NCBI GenBank assembly: GCA_034770075.1
Contig: CM068378.1
Location: 44,792,508 to 44,856,507, forward strand
Source: Aralia elata
Taxonomy: Eukaryota; Streptophyta; Magnoliopsida; Apiales; Araliaceae
DNA: 64,000 nt
Direction of reading: 5' to 3'
The notes beneath the pieces were generated by a model that had not been told where the DNA came from, did no database searches, and saw only the letters and a list, made by a program, of their open reading frames with translations. Position 1 is the stretch's first letter. Each line of letters starts with the position of its first letter. Below, piece by piece: positions 8,206 through 20,099 of this stretch. Both the position numbers and the translations under genes were made by a program.

Positions 8206-9749
8206 CTGCAGTAGCCGGATTCTGGGTTTGTTTCCAGAACGCGACTCCGACCTCCGGCCACTCCAACCTCCATATCGCCTTCAATACACAAGAAAATTGG
8301 TCCATTCCGGACTCTATGGACTCCTAACTCATGGGGCTACAACATATTAAAAATGCAGAGCTACCCATTAACCTTAACATGGTCAAATCTTAGGCCAAAG
8401 TGTAAAGTTCATACTCTGTTCTTCGTGTTCTTGACATGTTTTACAAGAATCATTACTACGAACTCGTTTTAACTCCTTTTTACTCCATTCCAACTGGGTT
8501 AGCTTCATAACCCATGGAACTACAACACCATAGCAACAAATAAAATTAACAAATACAAAATCATAGCTTTACAGTCCTCTAAAATAGTCCGAATGTCCAA
8601 AGTCCATGTTTTGTCCATTGTTCTTGCTCCATTAAGCCAAGGTAAGGATTTCTTGCGTTTTTGTTCCACTTTGATGTTATTAATGGCTTACATAACCTCT
8701 TAACAACATTTATAAACAATCACCACAAACAAAAACACCAAGAATCGCCAAAAATCCGACCCACAAGCTTAAGAGCTCAAAACTAAGAAAAACTTGAAAA
8801 GTTTAACAAGAAATCGAATGGAAAGGATTTGGTTGATGTTTTACCTCTGTAAATCCTTCCTAGAGGTTAAGAAGCTTGGCTAGGCTTGATTTTGAAGGTC
8901 CTTCTTGCTTGGTTCCTCCACCCGTGCCCTCTTCTTCTTCCTCCTTCCTTTTCCGGCGAGTTCTTCCTCTTTTCCAGCGACTTCTTCCTCCTTTCCGGTG
9001 AGCTCTCTCTCTCTCTGCAGAATGGGTTTGAATGAAGAGCTGATGGATTGCAAAAGAGAATGAATGTTTGAATTTGGGAGGAGTGGAGTGAATTAGGGAG
9101 AAGTGGAAGAAAAATGAAAATGGGGTTGGTTGCTTAAGGAGCTTGCCGGCAACCTCCCTCTTGCTCAATTCTCATTGGTCCAAAATGAGGGATTGGTTCC
9201 CTCTTGGGGTAACAAGCCAAAACAAATACCCAAAAATATCAAAAATATATCCGAAAACTCCCACTTTTGTACCAAAACTGGTAAATAACTCTACCTAAAA
9301 TTAGAATGGGTACTCCCATAATTATTGGGATGTATAAAAATAATTATTATGGGATTTGTCCATTTATTCGGAACACCCATATAACACATTTTGGATACGG
9401 ATAAAATCACGTATCAGCTCAAATAAAATTTTCGACACTTGAAAAAATTATTCGTACGCATACACGTATTTATGAAATTTATTAACTTCGAAAAAGACAC
9501 AAAAATTTTATGGCGTGAATATTGCCTCGGGAAACGTGCCCCGTGAATAGTGATTTAGCGACGCTACGCGAAATCAATTATTCACTTAAAATAAAACTAT
9601 AACACATAAAATTCATACATTCACATGATCTAGATTGTCACACAACCTTTAAACACGTAACACAAATATAATATTGATAAATTATAAAATATTCATTAAT
9701 ATTCAAAAATTTGAATTACAAGGAAATTTCAGAATTTTCGGTCGTTACA

Positions 9750-10443
9750 GACAAGTTCCATCTTACTCAACTTTTATATTAAGCAAGTTCCTCTTAACTC
9801 AAACTTGAGTCGTTATGTTTCAAGCATGCTAGTGGTTTAATTCTTTATAATTATTCCACCTCCTTAAATTATTGATTCGCACATAGTGCATGTTGCATAT
9901 GTCCATCAGGTATGAAAGGCTGATCACCTCCATTACCATAATGTTCAGTTAAATTAGTTCATGGTCATTATTGGCACCTTGTATTATTGAATCCAGTCAT
10001 TCAATCATTGAAAATTTTGATTCATGCTCTTTCACAATTATTATATTGTTGAAAATTCAAATGCTTATTCATTCTTTCAATCATGATATATCTTTCTTGC
10101 ATTTAAATTTGCTGGGCAAAATAGTTGCCCACCCTTGCTATATCATGATAACAAATTTCAAATTAATACGAATGTACGAGAAAAAACAGAGACAGAAGCA
10201 AAGGACAAGATTATAGTGTTATGCATGATAACCAAATTACTATTTGATGTAAGTTAATTGTATAAACCTTTTGTGAATCTAAAGGTAAATATGTATTAAA
10301 ATAAAGGTTATAGACCTTGGGATATGTAGGAGAGATTATTGTATAAACAATTTATGTTTATATCTTCCGCAGTAGTTGTAAATATAATGTATCGTGATGC
10401 ACCAGGTCTGAGGTTCAAGGGATCCAGATTTGGGGGCGTTACA
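9750..10443 (+). repeat. E2 5' LTR, 3' remnant
   Basis: Aligns with 17332-18026 and ends GGGGGCGTTACA at 10443, two bases before GTTGGTATCAG. The missing part lies left of E1. The acceptor AG seen in the other LTR copy (17742-17743) reads AA here. Confidence 0.93.
10080..10149 (+). promoter_or_regulatory. E2 5' LTR two-tier stem-loop
   Basis: Outer arms ATCATGATATA / TATATCATGAT (11 bp). Inner hairpin TGGGCAA-AATAG-TTGCCCA (10113-10131, 7 bp). Compared with E1 the third inner pair is G-C instead of A-T. The other LTR copy (17662-17731) has TGGGCAA/TTGCTCA, a G-U pair. Confidence 0.7.
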
Positions 10444-10446
10444 GGT

Positions 10447-10458
10447 TGGTATCAGAGC
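10447..10458 (+). other. E2 primer-binding site, tRNA-Met
   Basis: TGGTATCAGAGC just inside the 5' LTR end. Confidence 0.95.
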
Positions 10459-12129
10459 TGTAGGTTATAAACCTTAGGCAGGGGTACCTTAGGCTATAAC
10501 CACAGGGATGAGGATAAGGAATAAACTCAAATAGAGTTTAAGTGCTAAAAGATGAATATTTGGAAATTCATTATTAAGTAAAGAAAAAGATAAATATGAT
10601 TCAAAGAAGAATCTTGAAAAGTTATAAAGATAAAATCTGGAGTTACCTGACTCTAGTAGTAAAGATAAAATGCTTAAATAAAATCATAATATATGATTAA
10701 AGTGAAAAATAAGAAGGTCGTAAAACAAAACGATCATAAGCTAGAAAAGAATCGTAATATAATACGATTATAAAAAAAACGTCACAACGTGGTCTGGTGA
10801 GGTCATAAAAAAGCTAGAGGATCAATCTATTGATTGGAAATGTTATAGCAGAATTGTTGTATGAAAGTTGTACTATGAAATTGTACTATGTAAACTCGTG
10901 AAAGAGTGATTAATGTTGATATACGAATTAAATGAAATTCGTATTGAGTAAAGGGAAAGTTAGAATTAGGTGGGATTTCAATGGAGGACTCATGTTAGTG
11001 GCTGAGTTGTGCAATTCCTTGTATGGGCGGGGAATTTGTGCTTGGTTTGACAACCACTTAGCTTCCTATATTGATAATCATTAAAATATTGGTGTTGCGC
11101 TATCGATATACGTATGACGAGAAGGTGATTCTTTTCTCATATATATATATTTGATAATTAGAGAATATAAGATTAGGTACAAGTTCTTTAAACTCAGACG
11201 TATGGTAAGTTCGTGACTCATAATCATATGGTAGAACCCCTCAGCGAATGGACGATTTTGGTCTGACTAGGATAAGTTCCTAAACCCATATGATTGTGGT
11301 AAGTTCCTGAACTCACAACGTATGGTATGTTTGATGAACTATACTGGGGTATAGAAAGGTTATGGATGAAGAATTGAGGATTTTTAGTATAGTAAGCTTG
11401 AAGGATGATAGAAATAGATATAATTATTAAGCAATGGATCATTAGAGAAATCGGAGTTGATGGTGGAAGCATAGGTATTCCAAATCTTCTAGCTATGCTA
11501 GATTTCAAAATTTTTGATATCAAGCCAAATTTGCACTGATGTGCCTTTAAGAATAAAAATAAAATTTATGTTATCTTCAAAACAAGGTGACAAGGGTATG
11601 TAGATGGACTTCGAGCCATTATCACATCGTTATCTGTTGCGGCAAGATAACACCAAAAATGATTTCTTTTACAATGGTTTTGAGCTGTTTAAAGAAGAGT
11701 CTACGCTATTTGTTTTGGCTAGACAAAAATGATTTAAAATATCAAAATGTATTTTTGAATAGTCATCAATGCATCATGTAACTTGGTGTAGAATGACAGA
11801 TGATGGAGTCATCAATGCAGATTAACCTAGTGTTAGATGTGATCATAGTATCGTCAACCCACTATGGTATGATGTAGTATGACAAAGTCACAAAATGACG
11901 GAATCATCAACGGACTGTAAATACAGTGCGGTATCATGACGTCATAAAATGATTTTCAGAACTTTAAAGATAATGTATTGCCACTTGAATTTGGCCAGAC
12001 ACATGTTTCGATTGATGTTCGAATTATTGGTATATGTCTAAGCTATTTGATTCGGCTAGATAAATATTGTAATGATTTATTAAATCGACATAAAAGATGT
12101 CAAAGTAAAGAGCAGACTCAAATGATGTT
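10459..12129 (+). other. E2 leader, no gene seen
   Basis: About 1.7 kb between primer site and hairpin array. It is AT-rich with many stops in all frames. No relative of the E1 extra ORF was recognised. Confidence 0.6.
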
Positions 12130-12634
12130 CTAATAAAATAGACACTGGTTGTTGTGTCATAAATTATTAGATACTGGTGTTGTGTCATAAAAAGCCAGAC
12201 ACTGGTGATGTGTCATAACAAAATAGACACTGGTGTTGTGTCATAATTTAATAGACACAGGTGTTGTGTCATAGAAAGATAGACACTAGTGATGTGTCAT
12301 AATGGAACATACACTGGTGTTGTGTCACAGACATTGGTGATATGTCATAAAAAGCCAGACACTGGTGATGTGTCATAACAAAACAGACACTGGTGTTGTG
12401 TCATAATTTAATAGACATTGGTGTTGTGTCATAGAAAGATAGACACTGGTGATGTGTCATAATGGAACAGACACTGGTATTGTATCATAGACATTGGTGA
12501 TATGCCATAAAAAGCCAGACACTGGTGATGTGTCATAATAAAATGAAACAAACACTGGTAATGTGTCATAATAAAATGAAACAAACACTAGTGATGCGTC
12601 ACAATAAAATGAACACTTGTTATGTGTCATAAGA
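12130..12634 (+). repeat. Hairpin-forming tandem repeat in E2 leader
   Basis: About 18 copies of a 20-nt core AGACACTGGTGATGTGTCAT separated by 5-12 nt. Each core has a GACAC/GTGTC stem around a 7-nt loop. Copies group into a higher-order period of 160 bp, marked by AAAGCCAGAC at 12191, 12351 and 12511. The array decays toward 12650. Confidence 0.9.
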
Positions 12635-13048
12635 AGCTAGTCATGGGTGGGGCTAGAGTAAAGTAGACAATGGTGATGTCAAGATAAGATAAACATAGAT
12701 AATGTTAAAAATAAACACAAGCGGTGTTATGATAGTAAGAACAGGCATAAGGGATATCGAAAGTAAGATATAGGTGATATCAAAGGTGGATAGATACAAA
12801 TAGTAAAGAAATTAGGATCCGAAGAGGGTCAAAAGCATAAAAAGATTGAGTCCGAAAATTTTAGAACCTTTTACAATAGTAGAAGATTTCGTATAAAATG
12901 GCAAAAGGCTATCAATTATTCGGAGATGCATGAGTACGTGTATATTAGAATGTGCTAAGTGGTAATCAAGATTTAGTATGTATAATAAAATGTTTTATAA
13001 TAAAAAGGATGAGAAAATAACATATTTTTTTTATATATATACAGAACA

Positions 13049-14127
13049 ATGCCGCCAAGAAGGAATCAGCGTAATCAAGAAGAGTCAGAAGGTGAGACTA
13101 GAGATCAGGTGGATCCTATGTAGCACTTTGTGAATCTTCTTGTAGGAGCGATAAATAGAAATCCTATTCAAGAAGAAGCAAGTCCTCAAACATTGCAGGT
13201 TGCACGTTTCAAGGATTTTAAGAATGTGGGACCGCCAGAATTTAAAGGAACCACTGAGCCTATTGAGGCTCAAGCATGGATTAAGGAAATAGAGAAGGCA
13301 TTTGATATTGTCAGGGTAGGTGAGGAGCAGAAGACTTCTTTTGCTACTTATATGCTTAAGGGTGCAGCAAATTTTTGGTGGGAAGTGAATAAGAATAGAG
13401 CTGGGGAAGGAATAATTAGTTGGGAAAAGTTCAAAGAAATTTTCTTCGAGAACTATTTTCCTCCCAGTTCACAAAACTGAATGGAGATAAAATTTCTAGA
13501 GCTAAAATAAGAAGATATATCAGTGTCCCAGTATGCAGCCAAGTTCAACGAACTGGCAAGGTTTGCTCCACATCAAGTGGATACTGAAGAGAGGAAGACA
13601 CGTAGGTTTGAGCAAGGTTTAAAACCTTCACTATACGAAAGCTATCAGTGTTACAAATCAACTCATTTGGAGCACTTTTAGAAAAAGCTATAATAGCAGA
13701 GGGAGGAGATAAGACGTCAAGTCAATAAAATCAGGAGAATTATAATAAGAAAAACAAGGGAAAAGATAAGATCGAAGAAAACAAGAAGCGAACAAGGAAT
13801 AATCATTTTGAAGAGAAGCAATGCGACCTAAAGAAAAAGATTGGTGGTTGCCAGAATTGTGGGAAGCATCATATAGGGATATGTAGGAAAGCTAAGAGGA
13901 TATGCTTTAATTGTGGGCAAGAAAGACACATCTCTCCTGATTTCCCTAATCCAAAACAAAACGGGTGTTATAGTTACGGATCGATGGATCACCAGGCAAA
14001 GAGTTGTCCAAATAAAAGGACCGGTGGGAAAAGCAGTGGCAAATCAACACTTGCCAAGTATGTAAATATGTATGATTATACCCTTGGTGAAGGTATTAAT
14101 GAAAATATATATGTACTTTTGGTGTAA
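13049..14127 (+). pseudogene. gag: E2 gag, decayed
   Basis: Starts MPPRRNQRNQ at 13049 and hits TAG after 24 codons (13121). An open stretch of about 116 codons then carries the gag core (VGPPEFKGTTEPIEAQAW, AANFWWEVNKN, FKEIFFENYFPP). Further stops and a frameshift follow 13478. Three knuckle motifs remain (CQNCG, CFNCG and a damaged CYSYG). It is cousin to E1 and E3 gag and keeps the Trp that is a stop in both of those. It ends about 30 bp before the purine tract, with no pol in between. Confidence 0.88.
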
Positions 14128-14154
14128 TAGTGATTCCGGGGACGGAATCCTTAT

Positions 14155-14167
14155 AAGGGAGGGTGAA
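14155..14167 (+). other. E2 polypurine tract
   Basis: AAGGGAGGGTGAA directly before the 3' LTR start TGTAATAACCC. Confidence 0.85.
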
Positions 14168-14306
14168 TGTAATAACCCAAGGATTTTGATATATTAAAAT
14201 GAGAAATTTTATGTATGAATTATTTTTTATATAATAAAATTATTTTTATTATATATTAAAGTAAGTATGGGAATGTGTGCAAGGAAAGGAATGTGAATAT
14301 GTAATA

Positions 14307-14359
<53 letters not shown>

Positions 14360-17300
14360 CGCATGAATAAATTGTTATTAAACAATTTATATTATGAAGC
14401 TAAACCATTAGTTTAGTATACGGAAATATTGTATACTTTAAATAAAGGATATTATAATAAATTCCATCATTGAATTATTTTAATAAAGAGGGAATATTAT
14501 TTTGATTATAATATCTTATTTATTGAATAAATTTCCATTTGTAAGGAAATATGAATGAATATGTGTTAGGTGAATTAAATAAGTTAATAAATTTATTTAA
14601 TTTAAGTGACAAAGAAATTAAAAGGAAAGCTATGTAACATATTTATAAATATTATAAATATGAGGAGTTAATAAACTTAAGTGTTATATTAATAGTCCAA
14701 CTAATAAATAAATACTAGTAGACTAGTCCAATTGGTTAAATAACTAAGCCCACTCATTTAATTGATGATGGACTTGGATAATTAATATGTAAACTTACTA
14801 ACTTAGCCCAATTGGAATGTTTATCAAAAGATTTAATAAACTAGTAGCTCAAGTGATGGTCTATTAATGCTTGAATATTAGTGGCCTAAACAATTTTAAA
14901 TGAAAGTCCAATTAATGGTCTGTAGTAAGTTAATTATTCTAATAATAAAAGAGAATTAAAGAAAATTTGGTAGCCTAATATTATAAATTAGGTATTGGAA
15001 TTAAATAACTTAAAGGGGTATTTTTATTCAGTGGTCTTAGTATTTTAATTATATACTAGTGACTTAATTTAAGAGATTCAATTTATTATCTCAATTTATT
15101 AAATTAGTTTGTGTGAATGTGTGAGTGAAACAATGTGAATATTATGTGATTGTTTATATTTGTTTATTATATAATAAACAAATAAAAGAAAACTACTGTA
15201 ACCTAATTATTATATATTAAGTATGAAAATTTAATAACCTTAAGGGTTATTGTATGGGAGAATAATAGTATTTAAAATAAATAATAACCCTAATAGATTT
15301 ATTTTATATATCTAAATTAATTAATTTTATAACCTAATTAAGGTAAGACTAATTTGGTTAAGAAATTAAATGTACATGAGTAAAGAATTAAATTCTAAAG
15401 GAGTGAGATGTATACCATAATTAAATAATTAGTGAAAGATAAAATTAAGATATAGGGTAATGTTAATTTATAAGCCCAACCAATTAATTATTTAAGGAAG
15501 CCCAAGTTTATATTAATTAGTAGGTCAAACTAATTAAAATACAAGCCCAAACAATAAATTGGAAAGCCCAAATGAATTAAACGGGAGCCCAAACTTTAGC
15601 CAATTTGGGAGGGACTTTTTAGTCATTTGATTAAGCAAAATTTAGCAATTAAAATAAATAAAAAATTGGGAGAAATGGAGGGGGTAGTACACAGATGAAG
15701 AGGAGTGAGTATTTAGCATGTGGGCTATTTTTTTTCTCCACCCACTCTCACCTAACTCCCTTATGTGTCACCATTTTATTGGGTCACCAAGATTACAAGC
15801 TAGATAAAGAGATAAGATAAGATAAAAGAGAGAGAAAGGATAGATATTGCAAGATATGTTAGGAGATTAAGAATAGATATACCACTTATATCTATACATA
15901 TTTACTTCATGTCATCTCTCTCATCTCTAAACCCAAATAGACAAAAAGAAAAATAAAATACAAAGAGAGAGAGGAAGGTGTCCAGCGGTGGGCTAAGAAG
16001 GGAGAAGGAGAGAGAGTTTTGTAAAGCTCCGTAGCCATCTTGGAAAGGAGGAGAAGGATAGCACATAAAAGGTATAAAACCCTAACTCTATGTTATGTAA
16101 TTTATTTTGATTACTTTCAATCAAAACTAGGATCTTTGATTTCAAACTTAAAAACTCTTGATCTATATGTTAATGAGTGTATTATGCATAGACTTTACAA
16201 GATTGGGTGTTGATTTATTGAAAAGAAAGAAAAGAAAACTTAGTTCATTTAAAAAAAGGGTTAGAAAACCCTAGTTTCCTTTCACTTTAATTAGTTACCA
16301 TTTGAAATCTATGCACTCTTTTTGCGATCCGTCAAAGAAAGGTGCTAGATATATAAGTTAAGTGTTAAATCCAAGTGGTAGAAGTCAAAAATAATGTGTA
16401 CAAAATTCATAGGGACTGTTTTTTCCAGGTTTTTCAGAAGGGGAAAGGGACTGCTACAGGGAAGTCTCATCCAGGGGCAGTTTCGTCAAATATATATACT
16501 CTAAAAATTCTAGAAAACTTTGGAGTGATAATATGAGAAGTTATGTGAGTCCTGTAAGAATTTGAGAATTGTTGGCCTTGTAGAATGAAAGTTATGGATT
16601 TTATGGTGAAGGACCCCAAATCGAGAAACGGGACCAAAACCCGCTGACCCTTAGCTTACGTGCACTGTTTCGACCCCTTAGCCAGTGTAATAAATTTAGT
16701 TCTTTTTACCACTAAAAATATAGGGAGTTACGTAGCTCTTGTCCAAAAATTGCCACATTCTGACTTGTAACGAAGAATCTATGGCTAAAATAAAAACGTA
16801 CATTTCTTCGACAAAAACGGCTAAAATTGGAGTTCTATAAATCCGATGACCACGAAATTTTAACTGGGAGTACTTGTTAATATGTATAAGATGCTATCAA
16901 AAATTTAGAGTCATCGGAATTGTGCAACATAGTGATCATGTTTCTTAGTTTCGAAAGTTAAAACGGACGTTTGAAAAATGTTAAAAGAAATTGAAAACTT
17001 TCATATGGAAAGTATTTGTGAGTATGGAATATATGTTCGTATGTGTAGTCGAGACGGAAACTAGTTTGTTGGCTGTTTGTGGGAAACCACTCAGCATACT
17101 ATATTGAACACCGTTAAAGACTCGATGTGTGCCAGCTTTAGAATTATGAATGCGTATGGTGATAAGATGTTATCTAATATTTAGTTATATGATTAAATGG
17201 TAGATAATTTATTTATAAAGAAGTGATATTATAAGGTGATATATGTGATGCTAATTGAAAGATCAATCTTATAACTGATAGGTCTTTCATAAGAGATTAA

Positions 17301-18026
17301 GTTAAATTACGTAGCAGTAATCGACGGTACAGGCGAGTTCCATCTTACTCAACTTTTATATTGAGCAAGTTCCTCTTAACTCAAACTTGAGTCGTTATGT
17401 TTCAAGCATGCTAGTGGTTTAATTCTTTATAATTATTTCACCTCCTTAAATTATTGATTCACACATAGTGCATGTTACATATGTCCATCAGGTATGAAAG
17501 GTTGATCACCTTCATTGCCATAATGTTCAGTTAAATTAGTTCATGGTCATTATTGACACCTTGTATTATTGAATCCAGTCATTCAATCATTGAAATTTTT
17601 GATTGATGCTCTTTCACAATTATTATATTGTTGAAAATTCAAAAGCTTATTCATTCTTTTAATCATGATATATCTTTCTTGCATTTAAACTTGTTGGGCA
17701 AAATAGTTGCTCACCCTTGCTATATCATGATAACAAATTTCAGATTAATATGAATGTACGAGGAAAGACAGAGACAGAAGCGAAGGACAAGATTATAGTG
17801 TTATGCATGATAACCAAATTAGTTATTTGATGTAAGTTAATTGTGTAAACCTTTTATGAATCTAAAGGTAAATATGTATTAAAATAAAGGTTATAGACCT
17901 TGGGATATGTAGCAGAGATTATTGTATAAACAATTTATGTTTATATCTTTCGCAGTAGCTGTAAATATGATGTATCTCGACGCACCAGGTCCGAGGTTCA
18001 AGGGACCCAGATTTGGGGGCATTACA
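14168..18026 (+). repeat. E2 3' LTR, 3859 bp
   Basis: TGTAATAACCC to GGGGGCATTACA. Contains an AT microsatellite (14315-14357), a donor-like AAAAG/GTATAA at 16072, the two-tier stem-loop at 17662-17731 and acceptor-like AATTTCAG ending at 17743. Probable target duplication TACTC (18027-18031); the partner is outside the window. No coding region. Confidence 0.93.
14315..14357. repeat. (TA)n microsatellite
   Basis: Uninterrupted TA dinucleotide run of about 43 bp inside the E2 3' LTR. Confidence 0.95.
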
Positions 18027-18039
18027 TACTCCCTCTAGT

Positions 18040-18590
18040 CACTCTTTTCTGTCTCTTTTTCAATGAATAATAAAACCCTAATTATTAGTCTATTACTAAC
18101 TACTGATAAGATCCAACCCGTAAATGATAAGTGCAAATAAAATCAAATCTGCAGCCAAAGGAAACAAATCCTCCGGGCGCATAGCCCCACGCGCGTGCCT
18201 TCCGTGTCTAAGCACCGCGGCTTCTGCCCATATATAATTTTGCGTCGCGGCTCTTGATTCATGCGTCGCGATTTCTCCTTTGTATGTCGCAAGCCACGAC
18301 TCCAAGACCCTGACCTTCTCTAATTCTCCTTTGTTCATCTGTTTTGGCCAATCTTCCTCATAAATTGCAGCTACTAAAACTTATTCACCTGTTTAATCTT
18401 TCGCCAAACAATAATCGTCACCATCTAGGCTAAACTTGCAAGAATATCCATTATTTATACAATCACATGTTGAAATCAATTATTCACAAAAACTATTAAA
18501 ATGCACTAGAATACTACTAAAAACTCTTAAGAAAAGCAAAATACTTAAGTCAAATATAGCCAATTAATAGATATAAAAATCTACTCATCA
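18040..18590 (-). repeat. Possible Athila-like LTR fragment
   Basis: Noncoding, with a GC-rich patch at 18170-18300 (GCGTCGCG motifs) in AT-rich surroundings. It ends CTACTCATCA, the complement of the TGATGAGT start seen in E4 and E5 LTRs. The other end was not found, so the assignment is weak. Confidence 0.3.
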
Positions 18591-18633
18591 AATAAGCTGC
18601 AATCACAAGCAAAACCCAAAATGAACTTGAGCA

Positions 18634-19660
18634 TTGATACCAGTGAGAAGATTTCATGATGGACAACTCCTTGCCATTATTTGAAATCTTTTGTCACCAT
18701 TATGGTCTTATAAGTCTCCACCTTGTCATCTGCTCCAGTCTTTCTCTTAAAGACCCATTTACACTCTATAGGCATTATGCCTTTTGGTGGAGTAACCAGC
18801 GTCTATACTTGGTTCTCATACATGGAGTCCATTTCGGATTTCATGGCCATCAATCATTCCTCTGAGTGTTTACTACTCATAGCCTCATCGTATATAGCTA
18901 GATCATCATCCTCTATGATGTGTACCTCATCATCATCCTCTATGATGAATCCTTACCTTATAGGTATCTTCGGTACTCTTACATATTTAAGATTCGATTG
19001 TGGTACAATAGGTATATCTACAGGTTCCTCAGTTTGACTTATAGTGTTTTGTGGTTCTTGAACTCCTTCAAGATCTATTACCCTCCCACTAGCTCCTTCA
19101 ATGATAAACATATTTATCCAAGAAGGCAGCGTGTAGGATTATAGTAATAATGCCCTAAACTTTCTTTAAGATATCCCATAAATCTGCACTTGTCAGATTT
19201 TATTCCAAACTTATCTTTTGAAACCTTTTTCACATAAGTTGGACAACCCCTTATCTTAACTTACTTAAGACTAAGAATCCTCCTTATCCATAACTTTTAT
19301 GGAGTCTTGGGGCCGGATTTTTGAGGTTATCTTATTTTGTAGATATGCAGTCATTTCTAGGGCATAACCCTAGATGGATACTAGAATGTCGGTAAAAATT
19401 ATTATGGATTGCACCATGTCCAACAAGGTACGATTTCTCCTTTAGATACATCAATCAATTATTGCATATCAGGAGGTGTCCATTATGAGAAAATACCATT
19501 TTGAGATGATCTAGAAACTCATTGCACAAGTATTCCTTCCTCAATCTGATCAAAGAATCTTAATACTTTGTCAATCTGTTTCACTTCTAAATTCTTTGAA
19601 CCTTTTAAATGATTCAGACTTATATTTTATCAAATACACATATTCAACTCTTTGAATGAT
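18634..19660 (-). pseudogene. Ty1/copia pol remnant (integrase and start of RT)
   Basis: Minus-strand translation shows, in element order, integrase-like fragments (19360-19600: FKEFRSE, an FFDQIEEG stretch resembling the ALRSDRGGEY region, and a WTPPDMQ segment like WTPPGTPQ), then FMGYLKESLGYYYYN (about 19140-19200), then the RT start MAMKSEMDSMYENQV and IECKWVFKRKTGADDK (about 18740-18860). Many stops and frameshifts; RT is cut at about 18634. Long dead. Confidence 0.8.
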
Positions 19661-20099
19661 CATCTCCATTTTCTTTTACTAGTTTGTTTAATTTGCAAAA
19701 TTAATTTTCATGTAAGTCAAGTATACAAAGTCCATTAAGCAATCTTCCAGTTTCAAACAAAACATTATCATTATAAATAGAATAACAATTGTTCTTAAAT
19801 ATAATACTAGAACCTTCCTTGTCCAACAACGAAAGTAATAATGTTTCTAAAGAGAACTGGAACATAATAACAACTTATCAACTTAATAGACTTTCACGTA
19901 GGCAATGCAAAACTATAAGTTCCTACGGCTAATGCAGCAACCATTGCTCAATTCCACATACGTAAGATTACTTCCTATTTGTTTAGCCTTCTACTTCTGC
20001 TTAGTCTCTGCATCGAATGCATATGTGAGATCTACAGCCAGTATCCAATACCCAAGTATAAATTTGACTTACAAAAAGATTTATTTCAATCATGAACAA

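Larger units (their letters stand above)
1..9749 (-). mobile_element. E1: Ty3/gypsy Tekay/Del-type chromovirus, 3' end cut by the window
   Basis: LTR retrotransposon read right to left. Order in its own direction: 5' LTR (9749 to 6753), tRNA-Met primer site, extra coiled-coil ORF, gag, protease, RT, RNase H, integrase, chromodomain-like tail, purine tract, and the start of the 3' LTR (722 to 1, cut by the window edge). The long LTRs, fused gag-pol frame and C-terminal chromodomain-like segment place it in the Tekay/Del branch. The 722 bp shared by both LTRs align without gaps and differ at about 11 sites (~1.5%), so it is fairly young. It is inserted in the 5' LTR of E2. GACAA at 9750-9754 would be the right-hand target duplication; the left copy is outside the window. 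Confidence 0.93.
6753..9749 (-). repeat. E1 5' LTR, complete, 2997 bp
   Basis: Runs from TGTGACACCC (plus reading) to TCGTTACA; in element direction TGTAACG...GTGTCACA, with TG/CA ends. It drives transcription of E1. It holds a GC-rich stem-loop island (7995-8205), a donor-like ACAGAG/GTAA at 8844 and, near its end, a conserved stem-loop (7049-7121) followed by an acceptor-like AG at 7039. Short ORFs inside it (8040-8327, 8860-9168) show no family resemblance and are not annotated. Confidence 0.95.
9750..18026 (+). mobile_element. E2: Tekay-like element lacking pol; 5' LTR interrupted by E1
   Basis: Remains of a Ty3/gypsy element: end of the 5' LTR (9750-10443), tRNA-Met primer site, long leader with a hairpin array, decayed gag, purine tract and complete 3' LTR (14168-18026). 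The gag zinc knuckles are followed within about 120 bp by the purine tract, so protease, RT, RNase H and integrase are all gone. This gives a non-autonomous layout like published gag-only terminal-repeat elements, or a later deletion. LTR copies differ by ~4% over the first 150 shared bases (all transitions seen), older than E1, as expected for the host of a nested insertion. The 5' part of its 5' LTR is outside the window. Confidence 0.88.

Noticed and set aside
8040..8327. Overlapping ORFs on both strands in the E1 LTR
   Set aside because: They exist because GC palindromes remove stop codons; no domain, and not preserved as frames elsewhere.
8860..9168. 102-codon minus ORF in E1 LTR as a coding leader peptide
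   Set aside because: Low-complexity Arg/Glu/Lys composition from purine runs; not found in other LTR families.
12130..12634. CRISPR-like array
   Set aside because: Spacers are short, AT-rich and repeated in a 160-bp super-unit; setting is a plant retrotransposon.
18096..18338. 80-codon minus ORF in the GC patch
   Set aside because: No domain and located in a noncoding LTR-like segment.
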